Positions 1 to 10,717 are shown, counted from the stretch's first letter. The stretch is 64,000 bases of DNA from Bordetella genomosp. 10 (GCF_002261225.1 NZ_NEVM01000005.1:2046001-2110000), one strand, 5' to 3'. The notes: generated by a model from the sequence alone, not told the origin. Numbers and translations: made by a program.

Positions 1-1
1 G

Positions 2-913
2 CACATGAGTTTTTCTCGCGCCGCCGACGAGCTGAACGTGACGCAGAGCGCCGTCAGTCGCCAGATCAAGGTCCTGGAAGATTTCCTCGGGCAGGCGCTA
101 TTCGTGCGGATGACGCGGCGCGTCGAGCTCACGCCGTATGGACACACCTTCCATGCCGCCGCCACGGCGGGGCTGGATATCATCGCCAAGGCCACGGCCC
201 AGGCCCGCCCGCAGGCCCGCTCGCTCTTGAAGATCAGCCTGCCCCAGTCGCTGGCCAGCCTGTGGCTGATGCCGCGCCTGTCGTCGTTCACCGAGACGTA
301 CCCGCACATCGACGTCCGTGTCTTCACGTCCATGCATCCCGCCGATTTCGCCCACGAAGACATCGATGTCGCCATCCGGCTGGGCCGGCTGCCGGGCAAG
401 CGCTACACGCGCCTCCAGCCGCGCGTCCCGCATGAGCTCGTGCGGGACTGGCAAGGCGTCAGCGCCTTCTATCTGTGGGACGAGGTGCTGACGCCGGTAT
501 TGAGCCGCAAGCTGTTGAGCCAGAGCGCACCGCTGCGCACGCCGGCGGACCTGCAACACTACAAACTGCTGCACGTCGCCCTGCGCCCGGATGCCTGGAC
601 GGACTGGTTCCGCACCCAGGGCGTGGCCTACCGGGGCGGCGACTCCATGGAGTTCGGCCATTTCTTCATGACGCTGGAAGCGACCCGGCGCTGCAGCGGC
701 GTGGCCCTGGCGCCCAAGCTCTTCATCGACCACATGGAAAGCCACGACGAGCTGGTCTGCCCATTTCCCTCGGAAATCAAGAGCGCGGGGGAATACTATT
801 TCCTCTGCCGGGAAAGCCAGGCGAACGAGAAGAATATCCGCCTGTTCCGCAAATGGCTGCTGGCCCAGGGCGACCAGCACCGCAGCGAAACCGCCTCGCG
901 GTCCGGCGGCTGA
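2..913 (+). CDS. LysR-family transcriptional regulator, 5'-truncated by window edge
   Basis: A DNA-binding regulator with an N-terminal winged HTH and a periplasmic-binding-protein-like effector domain. The frame is open to the window edge. The first ATG (position 5) falls inside the HTH (residues SFSRAADELNVTQSAVSRQI), and LysR proteins normally have about 15 further residues before this motif, so the true start lies upstream of the window. The visible part is 302 residues, close to the usual 300-310 total. The RAADELNVTQSAVSRQI segment and the later 'MTLEATRRCSGVALAP' region resemble the GcvA/AmpR subgroup. The target genes are unknown because the upstream neighbour is not visible. Confidence 0.9.
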   Translation, partial: HMSFSRAADELNVTQSAVSRQIKVLEDFLGQALFVRMTRRVELTPYGHTFHAAATAGLDIIAKATAQARPQARSLLKISLPQSLASLWLMPRLSSFTETYPHIDVRVFTSMHPADFAHEDIDVAIRLGRLPGKRYTRLQPRVPHELVRDWQGVSAFYLWDEVLTPVLSRKLLSQSAPLRTPADLQHYKLLHVALRPDAWTDWFRTQGVAYRGGDSMEFGHFFMTLEATRRCSGVALAPKLFIDHMESHDELVCPFPSEIKSAGEYYFLCRESQANEKNIRLFRKWLLAQGDQHRSETASRSGG

Positions 914-1001
914 ACGCCACATGCCGGCAACCCTGCTCCCGATCCTGTATTCCTTCAGGCGCTGCCGCCCGGCGCCGCCCAAGGGCTATGGGCCTTGAAC
1001 T

Positions 1002-1235
1002 TCATGCCTGGCCGGCCGCCTGGACGACGATGCGCACGTTGCCGCAGGTCACCGCCTGGCCGGCCCGGATCTTCGCCGTCTTGCGCGTCTCCACCGCGCC
1101 GTCCACGCGCACCATGCCATCCGCCACCATGGCCTTGCCCGCCCCACCGCTGTCGCTGATGCCGGTGACCTTGAGCAACTGGTTCACTTCGATGTAGGAC
1201 GCGCCGGGCGCGAGTTCGAATTCTATGGTTTGCAT
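1002..1235 (-). CDS. RNA-binding S4-domain protein (YbcJ-like)
   Basis: A 77-residue protein that is almost entirely one S4 RNA-binding domain: 'EVNQLLKVTGISDSGGAGKAM' followed by 'VRVDGAVETRKTAKIRAGQ', the typical two-helix plus beta-hairpin S4 signature. Members of this small YbcJ-like family are cytoplasmic and are thought to bind structured RNA, perhaps on the ribosome. I chose the ATG at 1235, just before the domain. The same frame stays open upstream, but that extension is Arg-rich and has no family resemblance. The gene is convergent with the LysR gene. Confidence 0.85.
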   Translation of the reverse strand: MQTIEFELAPGASYIEVNQLLKVTGISDSGGAGKAMVADGMVRVDGAVETRKTAKIRAGQAVTCGNVRIVVQAAGQA

Positions 1236-1392
1236 GAAGAGGTGCGAGGGAAAAAGCCGGAATGCGGAAGGGCGTAGGAAAGGACGTAGTTTACGCGCGC
1301 GGGCGCACCGGGGCGGCAAGCCTCGGCACCCGCGCTGAAGCCGCTCCTGCCCGGCCGCGAGCGAAAAGGCCGGGCCCCGCGCGTTCCGGCGC

Positions 1393-1620
1393 TCACGCGA
1401 GATCGACCGGGCCCGCGGGCGTCCCCTTGCGCTCATCGATATCCGCCTTCGCCGGCGCGGCGTCGTCTTTTTCGGAAGGACCCTCCTCGGCGGGAGGAGC
1501 ATCCTCCCCCGCGGGATAGACGTCGGGATCTTCCGGCAGCGGGTCGGGCTTCATGCCGGGGACGATAGGATCAGTACCCAGTACATCGGGATTGTCGGTT
1601 TTGCCAGGTTGCGTAGCCAT
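1393..1620 (-). CDS. small acidic Pro/Asp-rich hypothetical protein
   Basis: A 75-residue protein of low complexity, rich in Pro, Asp, Glu and Ala, with segments such as 'PIVPGMKPDPLPEDPDVYP'. It starts MATQPGK and has no signal peptide, membrane segment or recognisable domain. It is probably disordered. A purine-rich stretch (complement of gctctcccttg at 1623-1633, giving AAGGGAGAG) lies just upstream of the ATG and could serve as the ribosome-binding site. I recognise no function. A comparable Pro/Asp-rich small reading frame lies at 13572-13799. Confidence 0.5.
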   Translation of the reverse strand: MATQPGKTDNPDVLGTDPIVPGMKPDPLPEDPDVYPAGEDAPPAEEGPSEKDDAAPAKADIDERKGTPAGPVDLA

Positions 1621-1736
1621 GGTGCTCTCCCTTGCGCCGCGAAAGGCGGCGTTTCAGGCAGATAAGCGCAAAGGCGATGCCCGGCGGAAATCCCGCGTTG
1701 AAATCCCGCATGGAAATCCTGCGCGGGATGCCCTGC

Positions 1737-3542
1737 TTACTCGCTTCGCGGCGCCATCGGGTAGTCGTTTTCCGGCGCCATCGCGGCGTCCGGCCGCAAC
1801 CAGAAACGCTCCCGCTTGTGCTCTTCATCGAAATGGCTGGCCGAAGGCTTGAGCAGGTCGCTGCGCGTGACGATGCCCAGCAGGCGCCGGCCGGCCAGGT
1901 CCTGGACCACGGCCACGCGCTCCAGGCCGCGCGAGGCCAGCCGCGTGGCGACCTGGCGGCAGGTTTCCTGCGGCAAGGCCAGCGCGAGATCGCGCGGCTC
2001 CAGCACGTCGCCGATGCGCTGGTCCAGCCCATCCAGGCCGGCCCGCGCCTGCATGGCCAGGACGGCGGCGCGGTCGACCAGCCCCAGCACGGCGCCCTCC
2101 TCCACCACCGGATAGGCGCGCCACTGCTGGCCCGCGCCGAAGGGGCCGGCCATCACGGCGCGCAAGGTCATCGACGCATCGATGGCGGCCGGGTCCCGGG
2201 TCATGACCTCGTCCACGTGATGCCGCTCCAGCGGATCCACGCCGTATTCGCGGAAAATATGGTGCCCGCGGCGCGCGATCTTCTCGGTCATGATGGAGCG
2301 GCGCATGGTCACCGTGACGAAGCCGTGGGCCGCCAGCGTCGCCGCCAGCAGCGGCAGGAAGGCGTTCGAATCGTGCGTCACGCCGAAGGCGAAGACGATG
2401 GCCGTCAGCGGCGCGCCCAAGGTGGCGCCCAGCGTGGCGGCCATGCAGACCAGCGGCCACAGCGTGGGATCGCCGCCGGGCAGGATGGGACTGAGCACGA
2501 CGCCAAGCCTCGCGCCCAGCATCAGCAAGGGCGCGAGCACGCCGCCCGAGGTCCCCGAGCCGAGCGCCACCACCCAGATCGCGGCCTTCACGGCCAGCAG
2601 CGCCAGGGCGGCCTGCAAGACAATGTGCTGATGCAGCAGGTCGTCGATGACGTCATAGCCCACGCCCAGCGCGCGCGGCTCCAGCAGGCCGCCGATGCCG
2701 ATGACCACGCCGGCCAGCGCCGGCCACCACATCCAGTGCACGCGCAGGCGGCCGAACGTGTCTTCCGTCTTGTACAGCGCCAGCGACAAGCCGGCGGCCA
2801 GCGCGCCGGACAGCAGGCCGGCTACCAGGCAGGACAGCAGCGCCGTGGCGCCGGGCATGGCGGTCTGCATGGCGAACAGCGGATCCGACCCGAACACCAG
2901 CATGCGGGCGAAACCCGCCACGGCGCAGGCCAGCGCCACCGGCAGCAGGCTGCGCGGACGCCATTCGAACAGCAGCAGCTCGACCGCCAGCAGCACCGCC
3001 GCCACCGGCGTGCCGAACACCGCCGTCATGCCGGCGGTCGCGCCCGCCACCAGCAAGGTCTTGCGCTCGGCCGCGGTCAACGCCACGCATTGGCCGATCA
3101 ACGATCCCAACGCGCCCCCCGTCATGATGATGGGGCCCTCGGCGCCGAAGGGACCGCCGCTGCCGATGGCCACGCCCGACGACAAGGGCTTGAGCACCGC
3201 CACCTTGGGCGACATGCGGCTCTTGCCGAACAGGATGGATTCGATGGCCTCGGGAATGCCATGGCCGCGGATCTTGTCGGAGCCGAAGCGCGCCATCAGG
3301 CCGACGATCAGGCCGCCCGCCACCGGCACCAGGACCACCCAGCCGCCCAGCGTATTCAGCGCCGGCGAGCGCTCGGCGAAAGAGAAGGCGCCGTAGAAGA
3401 ACAGGTTGGTGCAGAGGTGGATCAGCGCCAGCAGCACGAAGGCCGCGCCGGTCGCCAGCACGCCGATCAGCACGGCCAGCCCCATCATCAAGGGAAGCCT
3501 GCCGTTGACGGCAAAGTCGCGTTTATGGGAATGGTGGTTCAT
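1737..3542 (-). CDS. ClC-family chloride channel/transporter with two C-terminal CBS domains
   Basis: An inner-membrane chloride channel or Cl-/H+ antiporter of about 600 residues. About ten hydrophobic segments occupy the first 430 residues. Ion-path motifs are visible: GHGIPEA near residue 95, corresponding to the GxGIP selectivity loop with His in place of the Ser of E. coli ClcA, and 'GGPFGAEGPIIM' near 130 with the gating-type Glu. The C-terminal cytoplasmic part carries two CBS domains ('EVMTRDPAAIDASMTLRAVM' and 'GIVTRSDLL' regions), likely nucleotide-sensing. I chose ATG 3542 (MNHHSHKR); an in-frame ATG at 3566 is also possible. It lies downstream of the MarR gene on the same strand. 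Confidence 0.92.
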   Translation of the reverse strand: MNHHSHKRDFAVNGRLPLMMGLAVLIGVLATGAAFVLLALIHLCTNLFFYGAFSFAERSPALNTLGGWVVLVPVAGGLIVGLMARFGSDKIRGHGIPEAIESILFGKSRMSPKVAVLKPLSSGVAIGSGGPFGAEGPIIMTGGALGSLIGQCVALTAAERKTLLVAGATAGMTAVFGTPVAAVLLAVELLLFEWRPRSLLPVALACAVAGFARMLVFGSDPLFAMQTAMPGATALLSCLVAGLLSGALAAGLSLALYKTEDTFGRLRVHWMWWPALAGVVIGIGGLLEPRALGVGYDVIDDLLHQHIVLQAALALLAVKAAIWVVALGSGTSGGVLAPLLMLGARLGVVLSPILPGGDPTLWPLVCMAATLGATLGAPLTAIVFAFGVTHDSNAFLPLLAATLAAHGFVTVTMRRSIMTEKIARRGHHIFREYGVDPLERHHVDEVMTRDPAAIDASMTLRAVMAGPFGAGQQWRAYPVVEEGAVLGLVDRAAVLAMQARAGLDGLDQRIGDVLEPRDLALALPQETCRQVATRLASRGLERVAVVQDLAGRRLLGIVTRSDLLKPSASHFDEEHKRERFWLRPDAAMAPENDYPMAPRSE

Positions 3543-3593
3543 CGTGAGCCGGCGATCGGAAATCAAGGAATCGGGAATCTGGGAATCTGGGCA

Positions 3594-4004
3594 TCAAAGA
3601 TCGATCTGCGGCACCGAGAAGGCGCCGCGCAGCGACTTGAGTTCGGCGCGATGCAACGCGGCCAGCCGGACGAGCAGGCGCTCGCCCGCTTCGAGCAGAT
3701 GCACCTCGACCTGGCGGCGGTCGTGCGCCCCCGGCCGACGTTCCACCAGCTTGTGGCCTTCGCAGCGCGTGACCAGGGCCACCACGCCGTGGTGTTGCGC
3801 CTGCAGGCGTTCCGCCAGCTCGCCCACGGTCGCCCAGTCGCGGCCCGGAAAGCCCTTGATGTGCAGGAGCAGGAGGTATTGCAGCGGGGTGATCCCGGCG
3901 TCCTGCGCCGCACGCTCGGAAAAGCGTTCGAAGCGGCGCATCTGGTAGCGGAATTCGGAGAGCTGCTCGAAGTCGGCCTTGCGAAGATTCGAGGGGGTGG
4001 TCAT
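3594..4004 (-). CDS. MarR-family transcriptional regulator
   Basis: A 136-residue winged-helix regulator. The core is 'ITPLQYLLLLHIKGFPG', then the recognition region 'ELAERLQAQHHGVVALVTRCEGHKLVERR' and the wing 'DRRQVEVHLLEAGE', the canonical MarR layout. Such dimers usually repress their own gene and neighbours and release DNA on binding phenolic or acyl-CoA ligands. A strong palindrome lies 48-68 bp upstream of the start (4052-4072). The gene follows the catabolic operon at 4107-10461 on the same strand with a 102-bp gap, so it may respond to a metabolite of that pathway. ATG 4004 is chosen because it begins the family-like N-terminus (MTTPSNLRK). Confidence 0.9.
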   Translation of the reverse strand: MTTPSNLRKADFEQLSEFRYQMRRFERFSERAAQDAGITPLQYLLLLHIKGFPGRDWATVGELAERLQAQHHGVVALVTRCEGHKLVERRPGAHDRRQVEVHLLEAGERLLVRLAALHRAELKSLRGAFSVPQIDL

Positions 4005-4051
4005 TGAAAATGGGGGCAGGCCGGGGAAGCCGTTTCCAGGCAAAACGGCAA

Positions 4052-4072
4052 ATATATCACAACATGATATAT
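4052..4072. promoter_or_regulatory. AT-rich palindrome, likely MarR operator
   Basis: Perfect inverted repeat ATATATCA-caaca-TGATATAT in an otherwise very GC-rich region, between the stop of the thiolase-like gene and the start of marR. AT-rich palindromes of this size just upstream of the regulator gene are typical MarR autoregulatory operators. The run may also contain -10-like elements for the marR promoter. Confidence 0.6.
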
Positions 4073-4106
4073 ATCCCGGACCGTCCCCCCACGGCCCCCA
4101 GGGCGG

Positions 4107-5264
4107 CTAGATCGTCCCCGCGCCGCCCAGGATCACGGTGTACTGCGAGGACAGCACGCCGCCGTTGCCGTGCGCCAGCGCGATTTCCGCGTCCGCCACC
4201 TGGCGCGCCCCGCATTCGCCGCGCAACTGGCGAACGGCCTCGACCAGCAGGAACAAGCCGTACATGCCGGGATGGCAGTAGGACAGGCCGCCGCCGTTGG
4301 TATTGACGGGCAGTCCGCCGCCCGGCGCGATATGGCCGCCGCTGACGAAAGCGCCGCCCTCGCCCTTGGCGCAGAAGCCCAGGTCTTCCAGGAAGAGGAT
4401 CGTATTGATGGTAAAGGCGTCGTAGACGCCGACCACGTCCACGTCGCGCGGTCCTATGCCGGCCTGCGCATAGGCCAATTCGCCGGCGCGGCCGGCGCCC
4501 GTGCGCACCAGATCCGGCATATTGGAGATCGACAGGTGCGTGGTCGCGTGCCCCGCGCCCAGCAGATACGCCGGCGCCTTGCGCAGGCCGCGCGCCCGTT
4601 GCGCCGACGCGATCACCAGCGCCCCGCCGCCGTCGCTCACCAGGCAGCAGTCGCGTATCGTCAGGGGATGGCTGACCATGCGCGAGGACAGCACGTCCTC
4701 GACCGTCAGCGGCGTTTTCTCCCAGGCCGCGGGATTGAGCAAGGCCCACTGCCGCGCCGCGACGGCGACTTCCGCCAGTTGCTCCCGCGTGGTGCCGAAC
4801 TCGTGCATGTGGCGGGCGGCGGCCAGCGCGTAGGCGGTCGGCGGCAGGAAAGGCTTGAAGGGCGCCTCGTAGGGATTGCGCTCGCCCGGGCTGGTGTTCT
4901 TGCGCCCCAGCGACCGCTGCGTGCTGCCGTAGGCGACCACGGCCACCTGGCACACGCCCGCCTCGACGGCCTCCACGGCGCGCGCCAGATGCCCCATGAA
5001 GGACGAACCGCCGGTCGAGGTCGAATCGATGTGGGCCTCGGGAAGGCGCAGGTACTCCGCCAGCGCCAGGCCGGCCATGCGGCTCTGCGTGGTGGCGCAG
5101 AACAGGCCGTCCACGTCGCGCAGGGACAGGCCGCAATCGGCCAGGGCCCGCTGCACGCCCTGCGCCATCAGGTCGATAGGGGAAAAGCCCGGGCCGACTT
5201 CGCCCAGGTCCGACTCGGCCACGCCGACAATGGCGGCGCGGCCACGTTGCAGGGATACCGTCAT
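4107..5264 (-). CDS. thiolase-superfamily protein (SCP-x/Ltp2-like, lacks nucleophilic Cys)
   Basis: A 385-residue thiolase-fold protein of the lipid-transfer/SCP-x type. Where thiolases carry the acyl-accepting Cys, this protein reads 'DSTSTGGSSFMGHLARA' (residues 80-96) with Ser/Gly only. The C-terminal thiolase CxG motif is 'GNGG'. 'GVYDAFT' and 'GGGLSYCHPGMYG' are retained, including the His of the HPxG loop. Loss of Cys with conserved Tyr/His is what is known for Ltp2-type retro-aldolases, which cleave beta-hydroxy acyl-CoA side chains of steroids in complex with a DUF35 protein. A DUF35 gene lies 1 bp upstream and MaoC next, matching that arrangement. The aldolase role is an inference. 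Confidence 0.82.
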   Translation of the reverse strand: MTVSLQRGRAAIVGVAESDLGEVGPGFSPIDLMAQGVQRALADCGLSLRDVDGLFCATTQSRMAGLALAEYLRLPEAHIDSTSTGGSSFMGHLARAVEAVEAGVCQVAVVAYGSTQRSLGRKNTSPGERNPYEAPFKPFLPPTAYALAAARHMHEFGTTREQLAEVAVAARQWALLNPAAWEKTPLTVEDVLSSRMVSHPLTIRDCCLVSDGGGALVIASAQRARGLRKAPAYLLGAGHATTHLSISNMPDLVRTGAGRAGELAYAQAGIGPRDVDVVGVYDAFTINTILFLEDLGFCAKGEGGAFVSGGHIAPGGGLPVNTNGGGLSYCHPGMYGLFLLVEAVRQLRGECGARQVADAEIALAHGNGGVLSSQYTVILGGAGTI

Positions 5265-5265
5265 A

Positions 5266-5667
5266 TCACTCCGCCGGGATGAATACAGGATAGGGATCGT
5301 CGTCCTCGGTGTCCGGCGCGTGCACGCGCAAGCGCACGCGCAGGCCGATGGCGACGTCGGAAGCGGGCAGGTCCTCGACCCGGCTCATCAGGCGAAAGCC
5401 CTCGTCGCAGTCGATCAGCGCGACGTTGTAGGGCTCGCCCTTGCGCGGGTGGACGACGGACGTGCTGTACACCGTCCCCAGGCCGCTGCTGACGCGCCAC
5501 TCCAGGCAATCGTCGCCGGTATAGGGGCACAGCACGCGGGGAAAGAACACCGCCTTGTCCGCGCCGCGGCTGTATTGATAAGCCAGGCGGCCCGCGCGCA
5601 GGTGCTCGACGTAGATGGCGTAGGGCGAGCGGCCGCCGGACGGAGCGCCCTGGGCTTGCGCCGTCAT
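5266..5667 (-). CDS. DUF35 / OB-fold acyl-CoA-associated protein
   Basis: A 133-residue protein: N-terminal helix ('SPYAIYVEHLRAGRLAYQY'), a short ribbon ('FFPRVLCPYTGDDCLEWR') and an OB-fold ('GLGTVYSTSVVHP...YNVALIDCDEGFRLMSRV'). This is the DUF35 layout of partners of thiolase-like and MaoC-like enzymes. Only two Cys (47 and 54) remain of the usual four-Cys zinc ribbon, so metal binding is doubtful. The ATG at 5667 overlaps the stop of the upstream MaoC gene (ATGA), and the thiolase-like gene follows after 1 bp. This implies translational coupling and probably a physical complex. Confidence 0.85.
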   Translation of the reverse strand: MTAQAQGAPSGGRSPYAIYVEHLRAGRLAYQYSRGADKAVFFPRVLCPYTGDDCLEWRVSSGLGTVYSTSVVHPRKGEPYNVALIDCDEGFRLMSRVEDLPASDVAIGLRVRLRVHAPDTEDDDPYPVFIPAE

Positions 5668-6134
5668 GGCTGCGCCTCCTTCGCGTACATCACCGAAATC
5701 GTCTCGGCCACCATCGCCGGACGCGACATGCCTTCGATCTCGATGCGGTTGCCGAAGGTCAGCCGCGCGCCGCCGTCGACGGGGTCGTAGGCGTCCAGGG
5801 TGCGATGCAGGCGGACGCGCGCGCCGCACTGCACGGGCGCGGTGAAGCGCACTTTGTTGGACCCGTAGTTGATGCCGCGCGAGCGTTGCCGCACGCGGCA
5901 GATCCCGGCGCCGAGAAAGGTGACCAGCGACAGCGTCAGCATGCCGTGCGCGATGGTCTTGCCGTCCGGCAGCTCGCGACGGGCGCGTTCCACGTCGACG
6001 TGGATCCAGTTGTCGTCGCCCGAGACGGCGGCGAAGGCGTCGATGCGCGCCTGGTCGATCTCCAGCCAATCGCTGGTCCCCAGCGACTGGCCGACGTAGC
6101 GCTGCAGGTCATAGGGTGTATCCACTTCAAGCAT
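5664..6134 (-). CDS. MaoC-like (R)-specific enoyl-CoA hydratase
   Basis: A 156-residue single hotdog domain. The hydratase-2 motif is intact: 'DDNWIHVDVERARRELP' (His45/Asp47 region), then 'GKTIAHGMLTLSL' with His63. This predicts hydration of a trans-2-enoyl-CoA to the 3-hydroxyacyl-CoA. Gene order MaoC, DUF35, thiolase-like with ATGA coupling suggests that the product passes directly to the downstream proteins. In steroid degraders a MaoC/DUF35/Ltp2 set removes a propionyl side chain by hydration and retro-aldol cleavage; a similar role on an unknown substrate is inferred here. Confidence 0.9.
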   Translation of the reverse strand: MLEVDTPYDLQRYVGQSLGTSDWLEIDQARIDAFAAVSGDDNWIHVDVERARRELPDGKTIAHGMLTLSLVTFLGAGICRVRQRSRGINYGSNKVRFTAPVQCGARVRLHRTLDAYDPVDGGARLTFGNRIEIEGMSRPAMVAETISVMYAKEAQP

Positions 6135-6148
6135 GATGCTCCTCCTCG

Positions 6149-8543
<2,395 letters not shown>

Positions 8544-8546
8544 CGT

Positions 8547-9446
8547 TCAATCCAGGTCGTTGCCTTTCATGTCGGCGTTGCGGCGGGCGCGGCGCGCCAG
8601 GTCCAGCAGCACCGGACCGATGCGCTCGGGATCGTCCACCGGCTCGGCCTCCGGCCCGCGGTGCCACCCTTCCATGGCCGACAGATGGCCGCCGCCCACC
8701 TCGAACACGCGCCCGGTCACCTCGGCGCTGGCGGCACTGGCCAGCCAGACGACCACGGGCGCGATCCAGCGCGGATGCCGCGCGGCGATTTCTGCTTCCG
8801 TGCGCTCGCGCAGGTTCTCCGTCATGCGGGTCTGCGCGTGCGGCGAGATGGCGTTGACCGTCACGCCATAGCGTTTCAGCTCGCGCGCCGCGATGATCGT
8901 CAGCGCGGCGATGCCGGCCTTGGCCGCGCCATAGTTGGTCTGGCCGATGTTGCCGTAGAGGCCGGAGGACGACGAGGTATTGATGATGCGCCCGTCGACC
9001 GGCTCGCCCGACAGCTTCTGCTGGCTGCGCCAGTGCACGGCGGCATGGTGCGCCGGCGCGAACGTGCCCTTCAGGTGCACGTTGACGACGGCGTCCCACT
9101 CGCTTTCCTCCATGTTCACCAGCATCCGGTCGCGCAGGATGCCGGCGTTGTTCACCAGGGCGTGCAGGGCGCCGTAATGCGCGACCGTGCTTTCGATCAT
9201 GTGCCGCGCGCCGTTCCAGTCCGCCACGTCGTCGCCGTTGGCCACCGCCTCGCCGCCGGCGGCGCGGATCTCGTCCACCACGGATTGCGCCGCCGACAGG
9301 TCCTGGCCGACGCCGTCGCGCGACACGCCCAGGTCGTTGACCACCACCTTGGCGCCGTGCGCCGCCAACTGCAGCGCGTACTCGCGGCCGATGCCGCGCC
9401 CGGCGCCCGTCACGATGACGACGCGGCCCTCACATAGCTTGCTCAT
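8547..9446 (-). CDS. SDR-family (3R)-hydroxyacyl-CoA dehydrogenase-like oxidoreductase
   Basis: A 299-residue classical short-chain dehydrogenase: 'TGAGRGIG' (13-20), 'NNAG' (99-102), Ser near 160, Tyr172 and Lys176 ('YGAAK'). Residues 'VVNDLGVSRDGVGQ', 'NNAGILRDRML' and 'SGLYGNIGQTNY' closely follow the dehydrogenase unit of peroxisomal-type multifunctional enzyme 2, including its steroid-acting relatives. This predicts NAD+-dependent oxidation of the 3-hydroxyacyl-CoA made by the MaoC hydratase. A longer C-terminal tail (about 50 residues after the fold) may be involved in complex formation. Confidence 0.9.
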   Translation of the reverse strand: MSKLCEGRVVIVTGAGRGIGREYALQLAAHGAKVVVNDLGVSRDGVGQDLSAAQSVVDEIRAAGGEAVANGDDVADWNGARHMIESTVAHYGALHALVNNAGILRDRMLVNMEESEWDAVVNVHLKGTFAPAHHAAVHWRSQQKLSGEPVDGRIINTSSSSGLYGNIGQTNYGAAKAGIAALTIIAARELKRYGVTVNAISPHAQTRMTENLRERTEAEIAARHPRWIAPVVVWLASAASAEVTGRVFEVGGGHLSAMEGWHRGPEAEPVDDPERIGPVLLDLARRARRNADMKGNDLD

Positions 9447-9567
9447 TCCATCCTCCTGGGAAATTCAAGGGTTTTCGGTTTCTTGTGCGTCGCTGCCTGC
9501 GCATGGCGTCTCGCGCATGGCTGCTTTTCTTCCACGCAACGCCCTGCACGCATCATGTCGGCCCCGT

Positions 9568-10461
9568 TCATGCCGGGTCGGGCTGGCCGAAGACCGGCGC
9601 GCGCTTTTCGACGAAGGCGGCCGCGGCCTCGCGGTGGTCGGCGGTCTGGGTGCAGCGCACGTGGCGCCAGCACTCGCGGTCCAGCATTTCCGGCAGGGAC
9701 AGGCCGGCGGCGTCGTTCAGGTTCGCCTTCATGTGCGCGATGGCGACGCGGGGGCCGTCGGCCAGGCGGCGCGCGACGCCCATTACCGTACTTTCCAGCG
9801 CATCCGGCTCGGACACCGCATTGACCAGCCCCAGCGCCAGCGCGGCGGACGCGTCCAGCATGGGCGACGTGAAGTAAAGCTCGCGCGCCTTGGCCATGCC
9901 GACCAGACGCGGCAGGAAATAATGCCCGCCGAAATCTCCCGGCAGCCCGACGTCGACGAAACCGGTGCGCAGCCGCGCCGTCGTGTCCGCATAACGCAGA
10001 TCGCAAGCCAGGGCCAGGCTGAGCCCGGCGCCCACCGCCGGGCCGCGCAGCATCGCGATGGTGGGCTTGGGCATGGTGTGCAGTAACTCGCAGATGCCGG
10101 TACGCCGCCGCAGGGCCGCCATCTTCTGTTCAAAGGACAGCGCCGGCGCCCCTGCGGACGAACCCTGATCGCCGCCGCCAGCACTGGCAGCCATGCGCGA
10201 CACATCGCCACCCGCGCAAAAGGCCCCGCCCGCGCCGGTCAGCACCACCGCGCCCACATCGTCATCGGCGGCCGCCGCGCCCAGTGCCCGCAGCAAGGCC
10301 GCATACAGGCCGGGACTGAGCGCATTGCGGCGCGCCGGCCGGTTCAAGGTCAGGACGAGCAGGCGTCCCTCCTGCCTTTGCAGCAATTCCTGGCTGGCTG
10401 CTGCATCCCCCGTCTCCGCGACGGAGGGCGCGGCGCTCGTCCGCGTCTCGCTGTGCTTCAC
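9568..10461 (-). CDS. enoyl-CoA hydratase/isomerase family protein
   Basis: A 297-residue crotonase-fold protein. It has the oxyanion-hole segments 'GAFCAGGDVSRM' and 'GPAVGAGLSLALACDLRYA', and 'VGLPGDFGGHYFLPRLVG' where the second catalytic acid is Asp/Gly rather than the Glu of classical hydratases, as in PaaG-like isomerases or ring-cleaving members. The first 25 residues are non-conserved; the ATG at 10461 is taken because no better start is apparent. It is the first gene of the minus-strand catabolic operon, 121 bp before the SDR, and divergent from an IclR regulator that probably controls it. Confidence 0.88.
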   Translation of the reverse strand: MKHSETRTSAAPSVAETGDAAASQELLQRQEGRLLVLTLNRPARRNALSPGLYAALLRALGAAAADDDVGAVVLTGAGGAFCAGGDVSRMAASAGGGDQGSSAGAPALSFEQKMAALRRRTGICELLHTMPKPTIAMLRGPAVGAGLSLALACDLRYADTTARLRTGFVDVGLPGDFGGHYFLPRLVGMAKARELYFTSPMLDASAALALGLVNAVSEPDALESTVMGVARRLADGPRVAIAHMKANLNDAAGLSLPEMLDRECWRHVRCTQTADHREAAAAFVEKRAPVFGQPDPA

Positions 10462-10494
10462 GCTGTCTCCTCGGCCTCTCGTTTCTTCGTCCTT

Positions 10495-10529
10495 GCCGCG
10501 ACGCGAAGGCAGTCGCGCGGCCTTTTTTT
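10495..10529 (+). terminator. orphan plus-strand intrinsic terminator
   Basis: GCCGCGAC, a 9-nt loop, then GTCGCGcGGC (one bulge) followed by seven T at 10523-10529. No plus-strand gene ends here; it lies in the 256-bp gap between the divergent enoyl-CoA hydratase and IclR genes. It may end an antisense or small RNA. Confidence 0.4.
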
Positions 10530-10717
10530 ATCCTAGGGGAAGACGATGATCGCGTGCGCGGCGCGGCCGCATTAAAAGGTCCACATACCGAGATACCGAT
10601 GGCCCGACATCCGCCGCCCCGCCGTATTCCGGTTACAAGTGACCTCGGCGCCAACGCCGGCCAGGTCCAACATATAGAAGAAACGCAGCGCCACCCATGC
10701 GACGCGGAGACAGAACC

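Noticed and set aside
1632..4007. 791-codon open frame on the plus strand
   Set aside because: Antisense to the ClC channel and MarR genes; composition (Gln/His/Arg-rich) is typical of GC-rich shadow frames.
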